A stretch of DNA of 64,000 nt from Dipteronia dyeriana (GCA_032871835.1 CM065299.1:93727152-93791151), one strand, 5' to 3'; shown: positions 13,405 to 24,980, counted from the stretch's first letter. The notes: generated by a model from the letters alone, not told the origin. Numbers and translations are program-made.

Positions 13405-14010
13405 TACATAGAAATTGATATCAGAATTTCTTCTGGTTACAATTTAAGGGCCAATGCCCTAGTTGACACAGGGACAAACCTGAATTGTATCAAAGAAGCT
13501 TTGGTACCAACCAAGTACCTAGAAGCGACAACTGAATCTCTTTATGGCGCCAATAAACAACAACTTGACATTAAATACAAATTAACTAATGCTAGAGTTT
13601 GTAATGAAGGTATTTGTTACACCAATGATTTTATTGTTGTCAAGACCCATTCCCATAATGTTATTTTGGGTTTACCTTTCCTTTATTTAATCTCTCCTTT
13701 TAAAGTTATTGTTGAAGGTATTGTGACAGAATATTTAGGAAAGGAAATTGTATTCCCTTTTATTTACTCAGTTTTGATCAAAGACTTAAATTCTTTAAAA
13801 ACCAAAAATATTTGGGATGAAGCTTCTGACCCTTTAAGCAATAGCATTGCTACAATTAACCAGAAGAAAACCCAATTGAATTTCTTAAAAGATGACCTAT
13901 TTTTTAAAAGACAAGAATCCAGGTTAGAAGATACCAGCTTCCAAGAAAAGGTAAATATTTACAAGAAAAAAAAAAAGGAAGTTTGCTCTTCTATCCCTAA
14001 TGCTTTCTGA
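13405..14010 (+). pseudogene. Viral aspartic protease region
   Basis: The open frame contains LVDTGTNLNCI with the catalytic D-T-G triad at 13465-13473, followed downstream by VILGLPFLYL, the conserved second motif of retropepsins. In the virus it would release capsid and polymerase from the polyprotein. An in-frame TAG just upstream (about 13402) and the stop at 14008-14010 cut it off from both neighbours. This region and the RT fragment lie in the spacer between the two inverted arms. Confidence 0.8.
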
Positions 14011-14029
14011 GATAAAAAAAAAAGCATAT

Positions 14030-14616
14030 CGTTACCCTTCCTTATTCAAAAGATTTCAATGAAAAAGGGATACCAACCAAAGCTAGACCTATTCAAATGT
14101 CTGCTGACTTATTAGAATATTACAAAAAAGAAATTCATGATTTACTTGATAAAAAAACTCATTAGACCATCCAAGTCTCCCTGGAGCTGTCATGTCTTAT
14201 ATGTTCAAAAGAATGCTGAAATAGAAAGAGGAGTTCCTAGGCTTGTAATTAATTATAAATCCTTAAATGATGCTTTCCAATGGATCAGATATCCTATTCC
14301 CAACAAATCTGATATGTTAAAAAAGACTTTATGACTCTATCATCTTTTCAAAATTTGACATGAAATCAGGGTTTTGACAGATTCAGATAGCAGAACATGA
14401 CCGTTATAAGACGGCCTTCACTGTCCCTTTTGGGCAGTATGAATGGAATGTTATGCCATTTGGTCTAAAAAATGCTCCAAGTGAATTTTAAAGCATTATG
14501 AATGACATTTTCAATCATTTTACTGAATTTTCCATTGTTTACATTGATGATGTTTTGATATTTTCAAAATATTGATCAGCATTGGAAGCATTTAGAAATA
14601 TTTCTTAAGGCTATTA
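14030..14616 (+). pseudogene. Viral reverse transcriptase, C-terminally truncated
   Basis: The fingers/palm domain is recognisable over several frames: RPIQMSADLL, SPWSCHVLYVQK, RLVINYKSLND, then DRYKTAFTVPFGQYEWNVMP and the polymerase motif YIDDV (14540-14554). Stops or frameshifts occur near 14157, 14332, 14378 and 14490. Similarity ends at 14616 inside the helix after YIDDV, where the palindrome starts. The thumb and RNase H domains are absent from the window. It copies the pregenomic RNA in the virus and is dead here. Confidence 0.85.
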
Positions 14617-14617
14617 A

Positions 14618-14675
14618 ATACCCCTTCTACTGACAACAAATCTTTTAAAAGGTTTGTTGTCAGTAGAAGGGGTAT
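14618..14675. repeat. 58-bp near-perfect palindrome at the viral inversion junction
   Basis: The 29-base left half and the 29-base right half are inverse copies with one mismatch, centred on TTTTAAAA at 14643-14650. The sequence derives from the capsid region (same bases as about 13051-13080). It marks where the strand turned back on itself. Confidence 0.95.
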
Positions 14676-17424
14676 TACTGCTACTAGGAGTAGCTTCACT
14701 AGCAATCTTCTGTTGTAATTGTCTAATGTGTTTGGCCTTGTGTAATGGATCTTCAATGTTATCAATCATATTGATGATTAGGGAGTAATCATATTGATCG
14801 AGAATATTGATTTCCTTACAGAAACAAGGCTGTGTGTCAGGATCTGAGTCAGAGGATGATTCTGAGGAAGTATCATCTGAAGAGTCTCCTATTACTAGGA
14901 CTTCTTCAGGGGAGGATGATGTTTCTGGCTTAGGTTCTGAATCAGTATATAGAACTTGTAAAACTTTGTCCTTGATTTCTTCCTCCAAATCAAGACTTTT
15001 GATTTTATTTTTCTGGTCTGGACACTTATTAGCATAATGTCCTTCTTTGCCACATTTAAAACATTTGTTTGACTTTTTGAAGGTTTTGGTCCTTTTGTTT
15101 TTGTAAAAAAAAATTCTTACTTTGTATAGGAGGCCAGTAATTAGGGGTTTTAGCAGGAATGTATGCTGACCAATGGTATACTTTTTTTCCGTATTTGTCT
15201 CTTTTGTATTTATGAATTCCCTTACGGGATTTGTGAAATTTCTTTTTCCTAGGTGTGAGGAGTTTTTCAAAACCAAACTGTTCGCACCACGATCCTAGTT
15301 CTTTTCTGGTCATAAGTTTTTGTTGTTTGAGTTGACTTTTGAGTCGAAGGTTATTGCATAATTGTAAAGCTACAATATTAATGGTGGCTGCGTTCAATTC
15401 TATCTGTGACCAGTCAGACCATCCCATCTGTTCAACCATTTTGTCACGTATCTTATTGGAAAAGAGTTTTGGTAAACCAAAAATAAATTTTTCCAATAAG
15501 AATTTGCATTGTCAGGTCGTTGTAAAACTCTGGTTAAGAAAATGTTTTTATACCATATGAAATCACTAAGTTTTTTACATTTCAAATTTTGGAGTTTTGA
15601 AAATTCTTTTTCTTGGTTGATGTTGGGGTTACCAACAAAATGCATCAAAATGGTGTAACATAGAACATCTATACCATCTGGTTCAGAAGTAGTTATAGTG
15701 GTCGAAGTTGATGGAACAAACAAGGCTGGGTCTGTAGTTGTTTTGGTTGATGTTGAGATGGTCACAGTTTTAGTGTGGCTTATTATAGAGGTTTTGGCAT
15801 TCAGGCTAAAGGTATGTGTCCACCATCCGAACAATTGGCCTTCAAAGCCAGTGGTCAAGGAGGTAACTGCATCTGCATGAGACATGCTTTGTTTCTTGAT
15901 ATAAATATAACCAATGGTATACATTTGTCTAAGGACTGTTATAATTTGATATTCTGATAAGCTATCAATATTGAATTGATAACAAGTATTACCGGTATAG
16001 GCACGGTATGGAACTGTTTCTTCATATTGTAAGTCATATGGTGTAGGTTTAGGGTAATAAGGCTTGGTATTTTGGTAATACTTGGTATGATTGTAGCTAT
16101 CTGCTTTGTCATTGGAGGTGATTCTTTAGACCATATTTTAGAAGTCTAGGTCTTCTTCTTCATCACTGGAGATATTTTTTTCAAAGGTTTGGATTTTTGG
16201 TTTTTGGTAAGTTTCTGAGTCTTTCTTCAAGAGCTCTTAGAAGCTCATTCTCATCAATGATATTGTCAAAACATTTTTCAATGCTGGTATGGTCAGGGAA
16301 TAAGATTGGTTCAGTACTTTGATCAGGAATTTTCCCTTTTTTCTTTCCAGAAGAGGAGGCAGATGTCTCATAAGGGACAAATACTTCTGGAGGCATTTCT
16401 TTGGTAGGGAAACAATGGTTTGAGAAAGGTTAAGATCAATTTTTTCCAGTTGTTCACCCAGGAAATTTAAAAAGAAATTCGTATAATTGTTTTGTCTCAT
16501 GATTATTCCTATCTGTTGAGAAGATGAAGGAACAGTTAAAGACAGATCATTTTCAAAAATTATGAAAGGTGTACAGAGAGTTGTATTGTTGTCATTTTCT
16601 GGGTCTTCGTTGGGCATTTCAATTTCAAAATGTCTTGAAGGAGGATGAACTTGTTTTTCCTCTCCTTTTTTTGTTTTGTAGGTCTTGATATTTGATTTAT
16701 TATTAACGAGACATTTTTGTTCCAAGCTTTTTCTATTTGTATACCATTCAAAGAAAGGTATTTCTTGGTTAAGGCTTTTAAGGTTTTCTGTCCATCTTTT
16801 ACGGAATTGTTCCCTTTTGTTTTCTGAGTAATTTTTCTCGTATTTTCTCTTAATCGCTGATTCTGGGGGGAATAGTAATCAACAATTAAAAGGTCGAAAT
16901 CAATACTGAGATTGATGTCAATGACATTAATGGACCGAACCTGGGGTTCTGGTTTAAGAATCTCAGTTAAAACTTATGAAGGAGTTGGTGAAGTTTGACA
17001 TTGGTCATAGGTGTGTATAGGTTGGGCTACTTGTTCTGGGGTTTTTTGGACATGGGTCACATGTTTTGGGTTTTCTGGTTTGGGCCTGGGCCTTCTTCTT
17101 CTGTGGACCAAGTTAACTATTGGTTCACTGTATTCATCTTCTGGATCATAATTGGCAATCTAGCTAGGAGCTACTGGGCTTGGTGTAAGGTTGGTTATTT
17201 GTCTGGGCTGTCTGGGGGATAAACTAGGTATATGTCTGGCTATGTTTTGTCTGGATAAGCTAGATAGTGAATTTCTAGCTGACTGAAAGTCATTTAATGA
17301 TCTGGAATGGTCACTGTCATCATCTCTAAGAGATAGACCCCTTCTGAAGGATATTCCGAGGATTCCATCCTGTTCTGTCACACAGTCGTGAAGGTTTCTC
17401 ATAGGAGGTTTATAAGAAGGTTGG
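14647..17424 (-). pseudogene. Second, inverted copy of the viral movement/capsid region (minus arm)
   Basis: Reading the minus strand from 17424 to 14647 repeats the order of 10288-13080: NLHDCVTEQDG, the Ser-rich linker, the charged region and the knuckle CFKCGKEGHYANKCP (about 15065-15020), then the acidic tail. Broken frames on the minus strand are 17424-17160, 16725-16181, 15924-15400, 15496-15056 and 15276-14647. The substitutions and some frame breaks differ from the plus arm, so this is a separate viral sequence variant and not a simple local copy. Confidence 0.85.
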
Positions 17425-18515
17425 TTGCTCAAAGTTCGGCCCAGAGTTCGGTCCAAAGTTTAGCTCAATCCAGTCTTCCCAAGGTCAACCAGCCTATCTA
17501 CTCCTATGTCAACAAACCTTTCTTTGATTGGTTCTTTGCCATGGAAAACCAGTTTTTACATGGCCAATATTTTACGGAACCTAAAAAACTTAGGGATGAT
17601 ATCATTAATCCCTTGTTTGGTAGGATTCCTAAAGACAATCTAAAAAGACATATCTTTTATGAGTTCATTCTAGTTGACACAGATTCAATTTTTATTTCAG
17701 ATGTTTTTGACAAAACTGACAAGGAAAAACTGATTTTCCAAAAAATAAAGATTTATAACATTATTACTTTAAAGCAATTGGGTGGAAACCCTAACTCTAA
17801 AAGGAATTTTACCAGAATCTTCCATGTCTCAGATTTCTCTTACTGGGACTATATGGATGCTTGAACAAAATTTCTTTATGGAAAAAACCCAGGAAATTCA
17901 CTTTCTTGGTTCATTTACTTTGATAAAAAAATTCAAATAAACCTACCAATCTGGTTTCTAGAATGGTGGGACAAATTTAGACCTATCATTGATTTTCTCC
18001 CCAGCCAAGTCAAGGAAGGGTATTCATTCTGGATTACCAACCTTGCCGGACCAGATGAATGGGAATTTTTCCCAGACCTATTACTATTCTTTGTTCACTT
18101 CAATCTAACATGGATACTTATGCTTGAGTATTCTATCCAAGACAAATTGGTAGGAAATGTTAATGTTCCCTACTTCGGAAGACAAATGAAAATCAAATGG
18201 TGGAGCGAGATGAATCTTGCAAACCATGGAAGAGACAGGATCTCTAAGTGGTTTAGTGAAAACCCAGCTCTATGCAACAAGGCTTCTGACCAGTCTCATT
18301 TCCTCATGGCCAAATCTCACAATCAGGCTAGAATTGATGATGCCAGCACCCCTTATGAACTCATGAGAATAGCTGAAGAAATGAAGAATACCATGACCAA
18401 CATGTCACAAGCTAACACCAGTTCAGACAAAAGTGGTGAAAGAGACAAGAATGACTCAGATAATTATGTTTATGACAGTGACGACCCCACCACTTACTTT
18501 GGACATGATCCTTGA
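17425..18515 (+). pseudogene. Second viral ORF (unknown function), broken
   Basis: Frames 17425-17864, 17865-18119 (open apart from a TGA at 17862-17864) and 18120-18515 carry one protein rich in aromatic residues (PFFDWFFAMENQF, IPKDNLKRHI, WFLEWWDKF, NLAGPDEWEFFP, YFGRQMKIKWW) with an acidic C-terminus. It lies directly upstream of the viral promoter, the place of the extra ORF in florendovirus-like genomes. I know no function for it. The first bases join abruptly to the end of the inverted arm, so its N-terminal part is missing. Confidence 0.55.
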
Positions 18516-18529
18516 TGATCACCCTTTCG

Positions 18530-18744
18530 TAACGGCAGACAAGAAAATTACATTATTAAAGCAAAAGCAGCCGACATGATAAAAAGCAAGTGGAGACTTA
18601 TATGTGAAGACCTATCTGTAAAAAGCAAATGAAGACTTATCTATAAAGAATCTTAACTGTAAAGAAACTTAACTACGGTCTATGTTCAACCATAGTTAAG
18701 GTCTATGTTGTATATATATGTAGTTGAGGCTCAAGGAGTCCTCA
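18530..18744 (+). promoter_or_regulatory. Viral pregenomic RNA promoter
   Basis: This lies between the last viral ORF and the leader. It contains A/G-rich imperfect repeats (AAGCAAGTGGAGACTTA, AAGCAAATGAAGACTTA near 18582-18637), an inverted pair around CTATGTTCAACCATAG, and a TATA box TATATATATG at 18711-18720. The expected start is near 18744, about 33 bases downstream, which is also where similarity to the left repeat begins. Confidence 0.65.
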
Positions 18745-18838
18745 GGTTTAGTTTTAAAGTTTTCAAATTTTCTCTGAAAGCTCTGTGTAGCTTCACTATT
18801 TTCTCTTCTTCTTACTATGTGAATTTCTGAACTTCCAT

Positions 18839-18844
18839 AAATAA
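18839..18844 (+). terminator. Viral poly(A) signal AATAAA
   Basis: The hexamer occurs about 95 bases downstream of the inferred RNA start, the usual layout of caulimovirid leaders, which carry the signal in the terminal redundancy. The left repeat has an equivalent near 9015. Confidence 0.55.
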
Positions 18845-19189
18845 ACTTTGAGACTTATTTGTATATCATCTTTGCTGTCAGACAATTTTATTGATCTCTG
18901 TAAGCAATTATTCACCTTATTATCTTTTAAATTTTTATGACATATTGTTTTACTCTGGTCTAAGTATATCGACAGGAATACTCAGACATACCCGTACACA
19001 GAATTGATGCTGGTAGGGTAGACTTGTGCATACAACGCCACGTACAGACCAGTTTTATTATGTATTTATACTTTTATTGTTAAACGGTAGACTTTACTGT
19101 TAATTTGTTTTGTCTTTTATTCCCTTGATGATCATAGAATTGCTCTATTTTGTACCGAGCCTGCTTTTTTATATTATCCTGTTCCATTT

Positions 19190-19201
19190 TGGTATCAGAG
19201 C
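19190..19201 (+). other. Primer-binding site complementary to tRNA-Met (right)
   Basis: TGGTATCAGAGC, identical to 9363-9374, in the same context. Confidence 0.9.
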
Positions 19202-19463
19202 CTTGAGACTTGTTGAAGACAATAGTAGTTACTATCTCTAGGTGCAAAAGTCGGTAGTTCTATAGGGTGTTACCGTTTGCTAGAGTGCTATAGGCGTGAG
19301 TCCTGTCTGAACAGGCCGTGAGTCAAAACTTAAGATTTTTACTATTTATTATCTTTATCATGTCTGCAAGTAGTTATAGAGCCGGAATAGAGCCGGATGA
19401 TATGAATAGTAGTACTTGACAATATGTGGCTAACTATGAGACTAATTGGGATGACAAAGACAA

Positions 19464-19847
19464 ATGAGCACTAGCAGAGGTGGTCGTGGTGGCCGAAGCC
19501 CAAGTGGCAGAGGCTCCATAAGATCTGACTTATCAAAAGACAAGAGCATTGACTTATCATCATATCATACTGCCCCAAAAGGAAGCCATAAAGACAAGTA
19601 CGCTATTTCCTTGACATCTCAGCCCAATTACCCACACATATTACCTCTGACCCAATTACCAATACAACAACACCAGTTACCTCCTACTGGACCTTCGCCC
19701 AGTAGAAGCCCAAGTCAAAGTCCAATACACACGACAAATAGTTTTTCCCCTTTGATTGTAGACATCAATTCTTTTAAAACTGTGGCTTCATCAAAAATAA
19801 GTCCTCATTCAAATAAACAAGACAAGTTGGTTGCATATAATATATAA
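19464..19847 (+). pseudogene. N-terminal part of a viral-type ORF, Ser/Pro/Gln-rich
   Basis: ATG at 19464 opens 127 codons: a basic head MSTSRGGRGGRSPSGRG, then a low-complexity Pro/Gln/Ser region and a short conserved-looking tail (SPLIVDINSFKTVASSK). It follows the broken repeat without a gap and ends where TA-rich host DNA begins. It may be the missing head of the second viral ORF (17425-18515), since both are rich in Ser and Gln near the presumed join. That is inference. It is truncated by the insertion end. Confidence 0.4.
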
Positions 19848-20110
19848 TATATATATTATTACATCGATATTTTTAGTTCTAATTGAAAATAAATTATTCT
19901 AGAATATATATATATATAGGGGCACTTTAGTCATTTAAAAATCTTGTTCAGATTATTTTATAACATATAATATTATAATATATATATATATAATAATTAT
20001 AATATATATATTATTACATCGATATTTTTAGTTCTAATTGGAAATAAATTATTCTAGAATATATATATATATATAGAGGCACTTTGGTCATTTAAAAATC
20101 TTGTTCAGAC
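19848..20110. repeat. TA-rich tract with a duplicated 110-bp block flanking the viral end
   Basis: The block ATTACATCGATATTTTTAG through CACTTTRGTCATTTAAAAA occurs twice (about 19857-19957 and 20016-20105) with (TA)n around each. The EPRV-free relatives at 44510-44610 and 49400-49495 have it once. The second copy may date from viral integration. Confidence 0.7.
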
Positions 20111-20417
20111 TTATCCTAACCATATGAAACGTATAATACAACTAAATGAAACAAAATGAAAAATAAAATGATTTTTTTATATAAAAAAGTGAAAAACAAA
20201 AAAGAAAAAGAAAAAACGAAAAACGAAAAACGAAAAACGAAAAACAAGTATTTTGTGTTTTTCAAATCTTTCACTTTTAACACTGGTTTTGTTTTTCAAT
20301 TTTTTTTTTCGTTTTTTGAAAATAAAATGAAAAATGGTTAACAAAAGCGTTTTCGAAATCGTTTTTAAAAAGTAAAAACGAAAACGGACTGAAAAACAGT
20401 TGCAAGACGGGGCCTAA

Positions 20418-21431
20418 GTATCTTTTTTCTTTCTTTCTGAAAACATAAGTATCTTTTTTTTTTCTTTTTGAAAACAAAGTCTCTTCTTGCATCTGGACTA
20501 TTCTTTATCACAATCTGAGACTAATTAAAAATCTTTTCTGTAAATCACTTTTTTTATTGTAAATACTATATAATATAATAAAAACATTTTCTGATTTTAT
20601 AAATAACATTTCTGCTATAAGATTGATATTTAGATAAATCTGAAATCTTTTCTTTACTGGTCATAATCAGTAATATATAAAATCTAAAAACTTGTTACCA
20701 AAATAGTACTCAGGGGAATATCTCACGTACACGGCAAAACATATCAATGCACACACAGAGTGAAATATATATCTCACATACATGGTGATATGTAGTCACC
20801 CGTACAGAGTAATAATCTCATATACACGTTGATATCTGATCAAACGTGCATGATAATATTTACATATAATCTCACATATACGTCGATGTCTAATCAATCA
20901 TGTAGAGTAATATCATATACATGTGCATAGCAGTCTCAAATGCTAAGAATTTGAATATAATCTCACATACACGTCGATGTCTGATAGAACGTGTACAATA
21001 ATCTCATATACAAGTGCAAAGCAGTCCCAAAGGCTAATAATTTAAATATAATCAGTTGGGGAATGTACATTTATGATATCTTAAAATCTGAACATATACA
21101 TATAATTCTTTCTAATACTTTTATGAAAACGTAAATCAATATTCTTTTCTTTTCTTTTCTGAAAATTCACATAAAACACTTGAATCTGGAAATCTAGGAA
21201 AATTTTTTGAAAAATTGATAATATTTCTAAAAATCTAGATATCTATATGGAAATCTTGAAATAAATCTAAAAATCTAATGGGAAATCTGTCTGAACGTAC
21301 GCGAACTATTCTTCTTTCTAAATCTTAATTCTATAACTAATCTATTTCTGGATTCTAGAAATCTATGCAGTTATTAAAATATCTCAAATTATTTGGAATT
21401 CTATTTTCTAAATAAATAAATAAACCATTTA
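20418..21431 (-). repeat. LTR-like interior with diverged tandem repeats
   Basis: The stretch 20740-21060 holds four to five imperfect units with the pattern ATCTCAYATACACGTYGATRTCTRATCA. The whole stretch recurs at 46356-47335 and in part at 49774-50117. There is no ORF. It is part of the LTR-like sequence listed at 7432-23187. Confidence 0.5.
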
Positions 21432-21440
21432 TTTCTAATA

Positions 21441-21849
21441 GGGCAATTACCAATTAGGTCCTGGATTTTTTTTTAAATTCTAAGTTGTTTACGATTTTTA
21501 CAGATTTGACCAAATTGGTCCTCACATTTTCCTCAAGTTCCATAAATGATGTTTTATTTAATAATCCTTTTAGATTTTATTGTAATTATAACGGTGAATT
21601 TAAAGCTAAAACAACTTTTGTATAATATAACAAATAAAGGGTATTTACGTATTTTAACTAAAAATATTAAAGTCAATCGTTATATTTAACACTGTTAAAC
21701 AGTTAGAGGGACCAATTTGATCACTTCTGAAAACTGAGGGACTAATTTAACACTTTAATAAAAATATAAATACCAATTTAATCACTTTTATAAAAGTCGT
21801 AAACAATTTAAAAATTAAAAAAGAGTCGGAACCAACTTGATAATTGCCC
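21441..21849. mobile_element. MULE-type MITE, 9-bp TSD TTTCTAATA
   Basis: The ends GGGCAATTACCAATTAGGTCC and, in reverse complement, GGGCAATTATCAAGTTGGTTC are inverted repeats. The perfect 9-bp duplication TTTCTAATA is at 21432-21440 and 21850-21858. A 9-bp duplication is diagnostic of Mutator-like elements. There is no coding capacity. The longer relative in copy B starts at 47336. Confidence 0.85.
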
Positions 21850-21858
21850 TTTCTAATA

Positions 21859-22388
21859 ATTAAAGTAACCATACAATTCTAACACCTCTGCTCAAATCTG
21901 AACTCCTCTGCTCAAATCTGTTCTGAAACTGTTTTCCAAACTGAATTTATCTATTTCTGAATCAACCATAAAATACATAAACTAAATTTAGAATCTTGGA
22001 TAATCAAATAAAAGTATTAGTAAACAAATCATCAAATCACTTATCTGTATAACCACTGCAATATTCACCATATTTCTTCATCTTCTATCTATCTCTCTTT
22101 CAATCTCTCGGTTCTATCTCTCTCTCGCCGAGCTGATCTTCTTTCTTTTCTTCTCACTGCTCCCTCTTTTCCCTCTCTTTCAATTTTTCTGTTTTTCTTC
22201 TTTGTTTTCACGAAATCCCCCCTTCCCTCTCTCCGCACATTTCCTTTCATCTCCTTTTTTTTTATTTTAATAATTTTGTTTGCCACCTTTTTCCATTTTT
22301 TTTGTCCTTTTCCGATCCCCTCTACCAAACCTCTCTATCTCTTTTATTTTATTCTTTTTTTTTCCCCATTAAACACATTGGGCTCGAC
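21859..22388. other. Non-coding LTR-like sequence with pyrimidine-rich tract
   Basis: 22080-22375 is strongly C/T-rich on the plus strand (CTCTCT and TTTCTT runs). Open frames there are compositional artefacts. No gene seen. Confidence 0.5.
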
Positions 22389-22954
22389 TAATGGTGTCCA
22401 CGGTTCGGTTCGGTTCGGTTCCGGTTACGAACCGTCGGTTTCGGTTCCGTAGAAAGGCCAAACCGTAACCGTAACCGTAACCGTAACCGTTACCTGGATG
22501 GGGCGGTTTGGAATGGTTTCGGTTCCGACGGTTTTTCGGTTACAGTTCGGTTTCGGTTTGTGAAACCGAAACCGAAACCGTTCGGTTCGGTTCGGTTCCG
22601 TTTCGGTTTGATCCGTTTTTTTTTTCATATACATTGCCACGTGTCAACAATTAATTAATTGTTGCATATTTTTTTTTTTATATTATTGGACAAAGCTCAC
22701 TTGCACCGTATAAGTGCATACACCAAAATGCTTTCTTTTTTAACACATCATGGACGTGCCACTTGGCACAATTTGATTTGTTTTTTTTAATATATCGAAA
22801 CCGGCGGTTTTTGAACAGTTTTTCAAAAATCCTAACAGTAACCGAACCGTCGGGAACCGGTTTTATTACCGACGGTTTCTGTTCCGGTTTTGGTTTTAAA
22901 ATGGCGGTTTCGGTTCGGTTTCGGTTCGGTTTCACCGAACCGTAGACACCTCTA
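22389..22954. mobile_element. Non-autonomous hAT element, TSD GGCTCGAC
   Basis: The ends are TAATGGTGTCCACGGTTCGG and CCGAACCGTAGACACCTCTA, with the perfect 8-bp duplication GGCTCGAC at 22381-22388 and 22955-22962. Subterminal CGGTT/AACCG arrays are dense on both sides. It is 566 bp, non-coding. A deleted remnant of the same insertion is at 50118-50284. Confidence 0.9.
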
Positions 22955-23187
22955 GGCTCGACACATCTCACATCACTTTCCATCTCAATTCATCATGCAT
23001 CGCCACTTGTCCCATCTTGCACCTTTCTTTATTTATTTATAATATATTAAAAAATATCCCCTCTCATTTTTCCGGATACCAAAACTTGGGATACATGGAT
23101 CTTTTATTTGAGCTTGGGCTTGCTTGGAATTTTAATAGGAATTGGGCTTGGTTGGGCTTGGGTCAATTTGAGAGCTGGATGTTACAG

Positions 23188-23907
23188 TGACCCTCCATGC
23201 AATAATTGAGCTTGGCGTTTTTGACATCTTATCCAAAAGCTGGTCCTGATGCCAAGTTCTCTGCTTCAGACATTGCAGCCCAGATGCCTACCCAAAACAA
23301 AGACGCACCCCAGATGCTTGATCGGATGCTCAGCTGCCTCCTGGCTACTCACAGTTGTTGATTGCTCTGTGGTTGACATGGACAGACTTTACAGACTGAA
23401 TTCTGTCTCGGGTTTTTTGCAACTGATCAAGATGGTGTCTCATTAGGCCCCTTAATGCCCTTACTTCAAGACAATGTCTTCCTTGATAGCTGGTATATAT
23501 ATGATATATAGTTTGTTCGACTTTTTCTTCTCTGTAACTAATTTTCATGCATATATAGAAAATTTAACTCCAGATTTTGGTTGGTACTCAATCAAGGTCC
23601 CAATTGAAAGATGCTGTTCTTGAAAGAGGAGTCCCATTTGACAGGGTCCATCGAACGCACGCATTTGAGTATCCTGGGTTGGACTCCAGGTTCAACCAAG
23701 TTTTAAACTAAGCTATGTATAATCATACTGCAATTGTTATCAAAAACATCATAGAGGTTTACATGGGATTTGAGAACGTGAAGCAGCTGGTGGATGTTGG
23801 TGGCTTTCTTGGTGTCACCCTCAAAGCTGTTACTACCAAGTATCCACATATTAAGGGGATAATTTTGATTTGTCACATGTTATTCAACATGCCCCACGCT
23901 ATCCAGA
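23188..23907 (+). pseudogene. COMT pseudogene, main body, copy A (exons 1-2)
   Basis: This continues the fragment at 7234-7431. The exon 1 remainder is 23188-23492 and exon 2 begins at 23597 after an intron like that of the intact gene. Lesions: an extra A near 23236 (+1), a 2-base loss near 23354, and AAA changed to TAA in exon 2 (23709-23711). The SAM motif is altered to VDVGGFLG. Exon 2 ends in the hAT element at 23908, and exons 3-4 are not found. The first three lesions are shared with copy B, so the gene was dead before the duplication. Confidence 0.9.
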
Positions 23908-24972
23908 TAGGGGTGATAATATGGGTTATGACAAGATGAGTTGACACAACACGAACACGATTATTATGGGTTTGGATCGAGCTTAAACGGGCCGTGTCAT
24001 TAATTGTGTCAACCCGTTTAACCCGTTTAATAATCGTGTCGTGTTCGGGTTTAGCTTAACATGTCACGGGTTGACACGATTAATAGAGGGTAAATATGTA
24101 AATTTATTTTTAATGGCATTTATGTAAATTTCGGGTATAAATTGAAACTTTAAACCCTAGATCATTTCTTTCTCACATCAGCCGCTCCTTATCCTCAAAT
24201 ATCAACTCTCTACACATATGACATCGCATCCCATTTCTTCTCTCCGTTCGTCAACCGTCACCACACATCTCATCATCGTTCCTTCTCCACCACACGCGTT
24301 GTCTCTATTCCGTTATCTCCGTTGCATCGCACTAGGTCATCGCCGTTCCTTCTCTACCATAGATTGTGAAGTGTGGATTTTTGTTTGTTGATTTTGTAGA
24401 TTTGGTAGATTTGTTTCATATATAATATAAAAGTCTTCTGTATTGTTTATTTTGAGATATTGCTCTTTTATTTGGTTGTGTTGCAGATTCAATCTAGTAG
24501 TTTTGCAGATTCAAGTATTAGATCTTACTCTTTTATTTGGTGTTTTTGAAGATACAACTCGGTTTATTGGATGGCTTGTGTCTTCAATATTTTTTTTTAT
24601 GATGAGATTTTTTCCGTAATTTTTATTTTTATGTTTGTAGATTCTTCTTGAGTTACATTCTCACTCGGTGGTGTTGTTGGGTTGCAATCTTTTTATCGCT
24701 CAATCAACGACCTGGATTTGCCTTGTTACATTTCATTGACAAAAAAAAAAGTTTGTTTGAGAACCTGATTAAATCAACAAAAAAAATCAAAATCAATTTG
24801 AATCCTTACAACTGTAATTAGTTTGAAAAAATAATATTAACAGGTCATGGGTCAAATAAATGGGTCATTTGACACGATCCACATAACCTGTTTATTAAAC
24901 GGGTTATACGTGTCGTGTTCGTGTGTTCGGGTTGACACAAACACAATCTGTCAACCCGAATTGACACCCTTC
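23908..24972. mobile_element. Non-autonomous hAT element at the exon 2/intron 2 border, 1.07 kb
   Basis: It begins TAGGGGTGATAATATGGG and ends AACCCGAATTGACACCCTTC, with inverted subterminal AACGGG/CCCGTTT and GTGTCGTGTTCG motifs. The flanks TATCCAGA and AATCCAGG (23900-23907, 24973-24980) are a decayed 8-bp duplication, better preserved at the orthologous insertion 56338-57407. The interior has no ORF above 60 codons with a recognisable product. Confidence 0.75.
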
Positions 24973-24980
24973 AATCCAGG

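Larger units (their letters stand above)
18744..19461 (+). repeat. Right viral terminal direct repeat
   Basis: This is the counterpart of 8921-9634: leader, AATAAA (about 18838-18845), the tRNA-Met primer site at 19190-19201, and the first 35 or so codons of the movement protein with a TGA at about 19418. The match stops at 19461, where unrelated viral-type sequence begins. Confidence 0.85.

Noticed and set aside
20700..21060. CRISPR-like array
   Set aside because: Units are diverged, not separated by unique spacers of constant length, and the genome is a plant.
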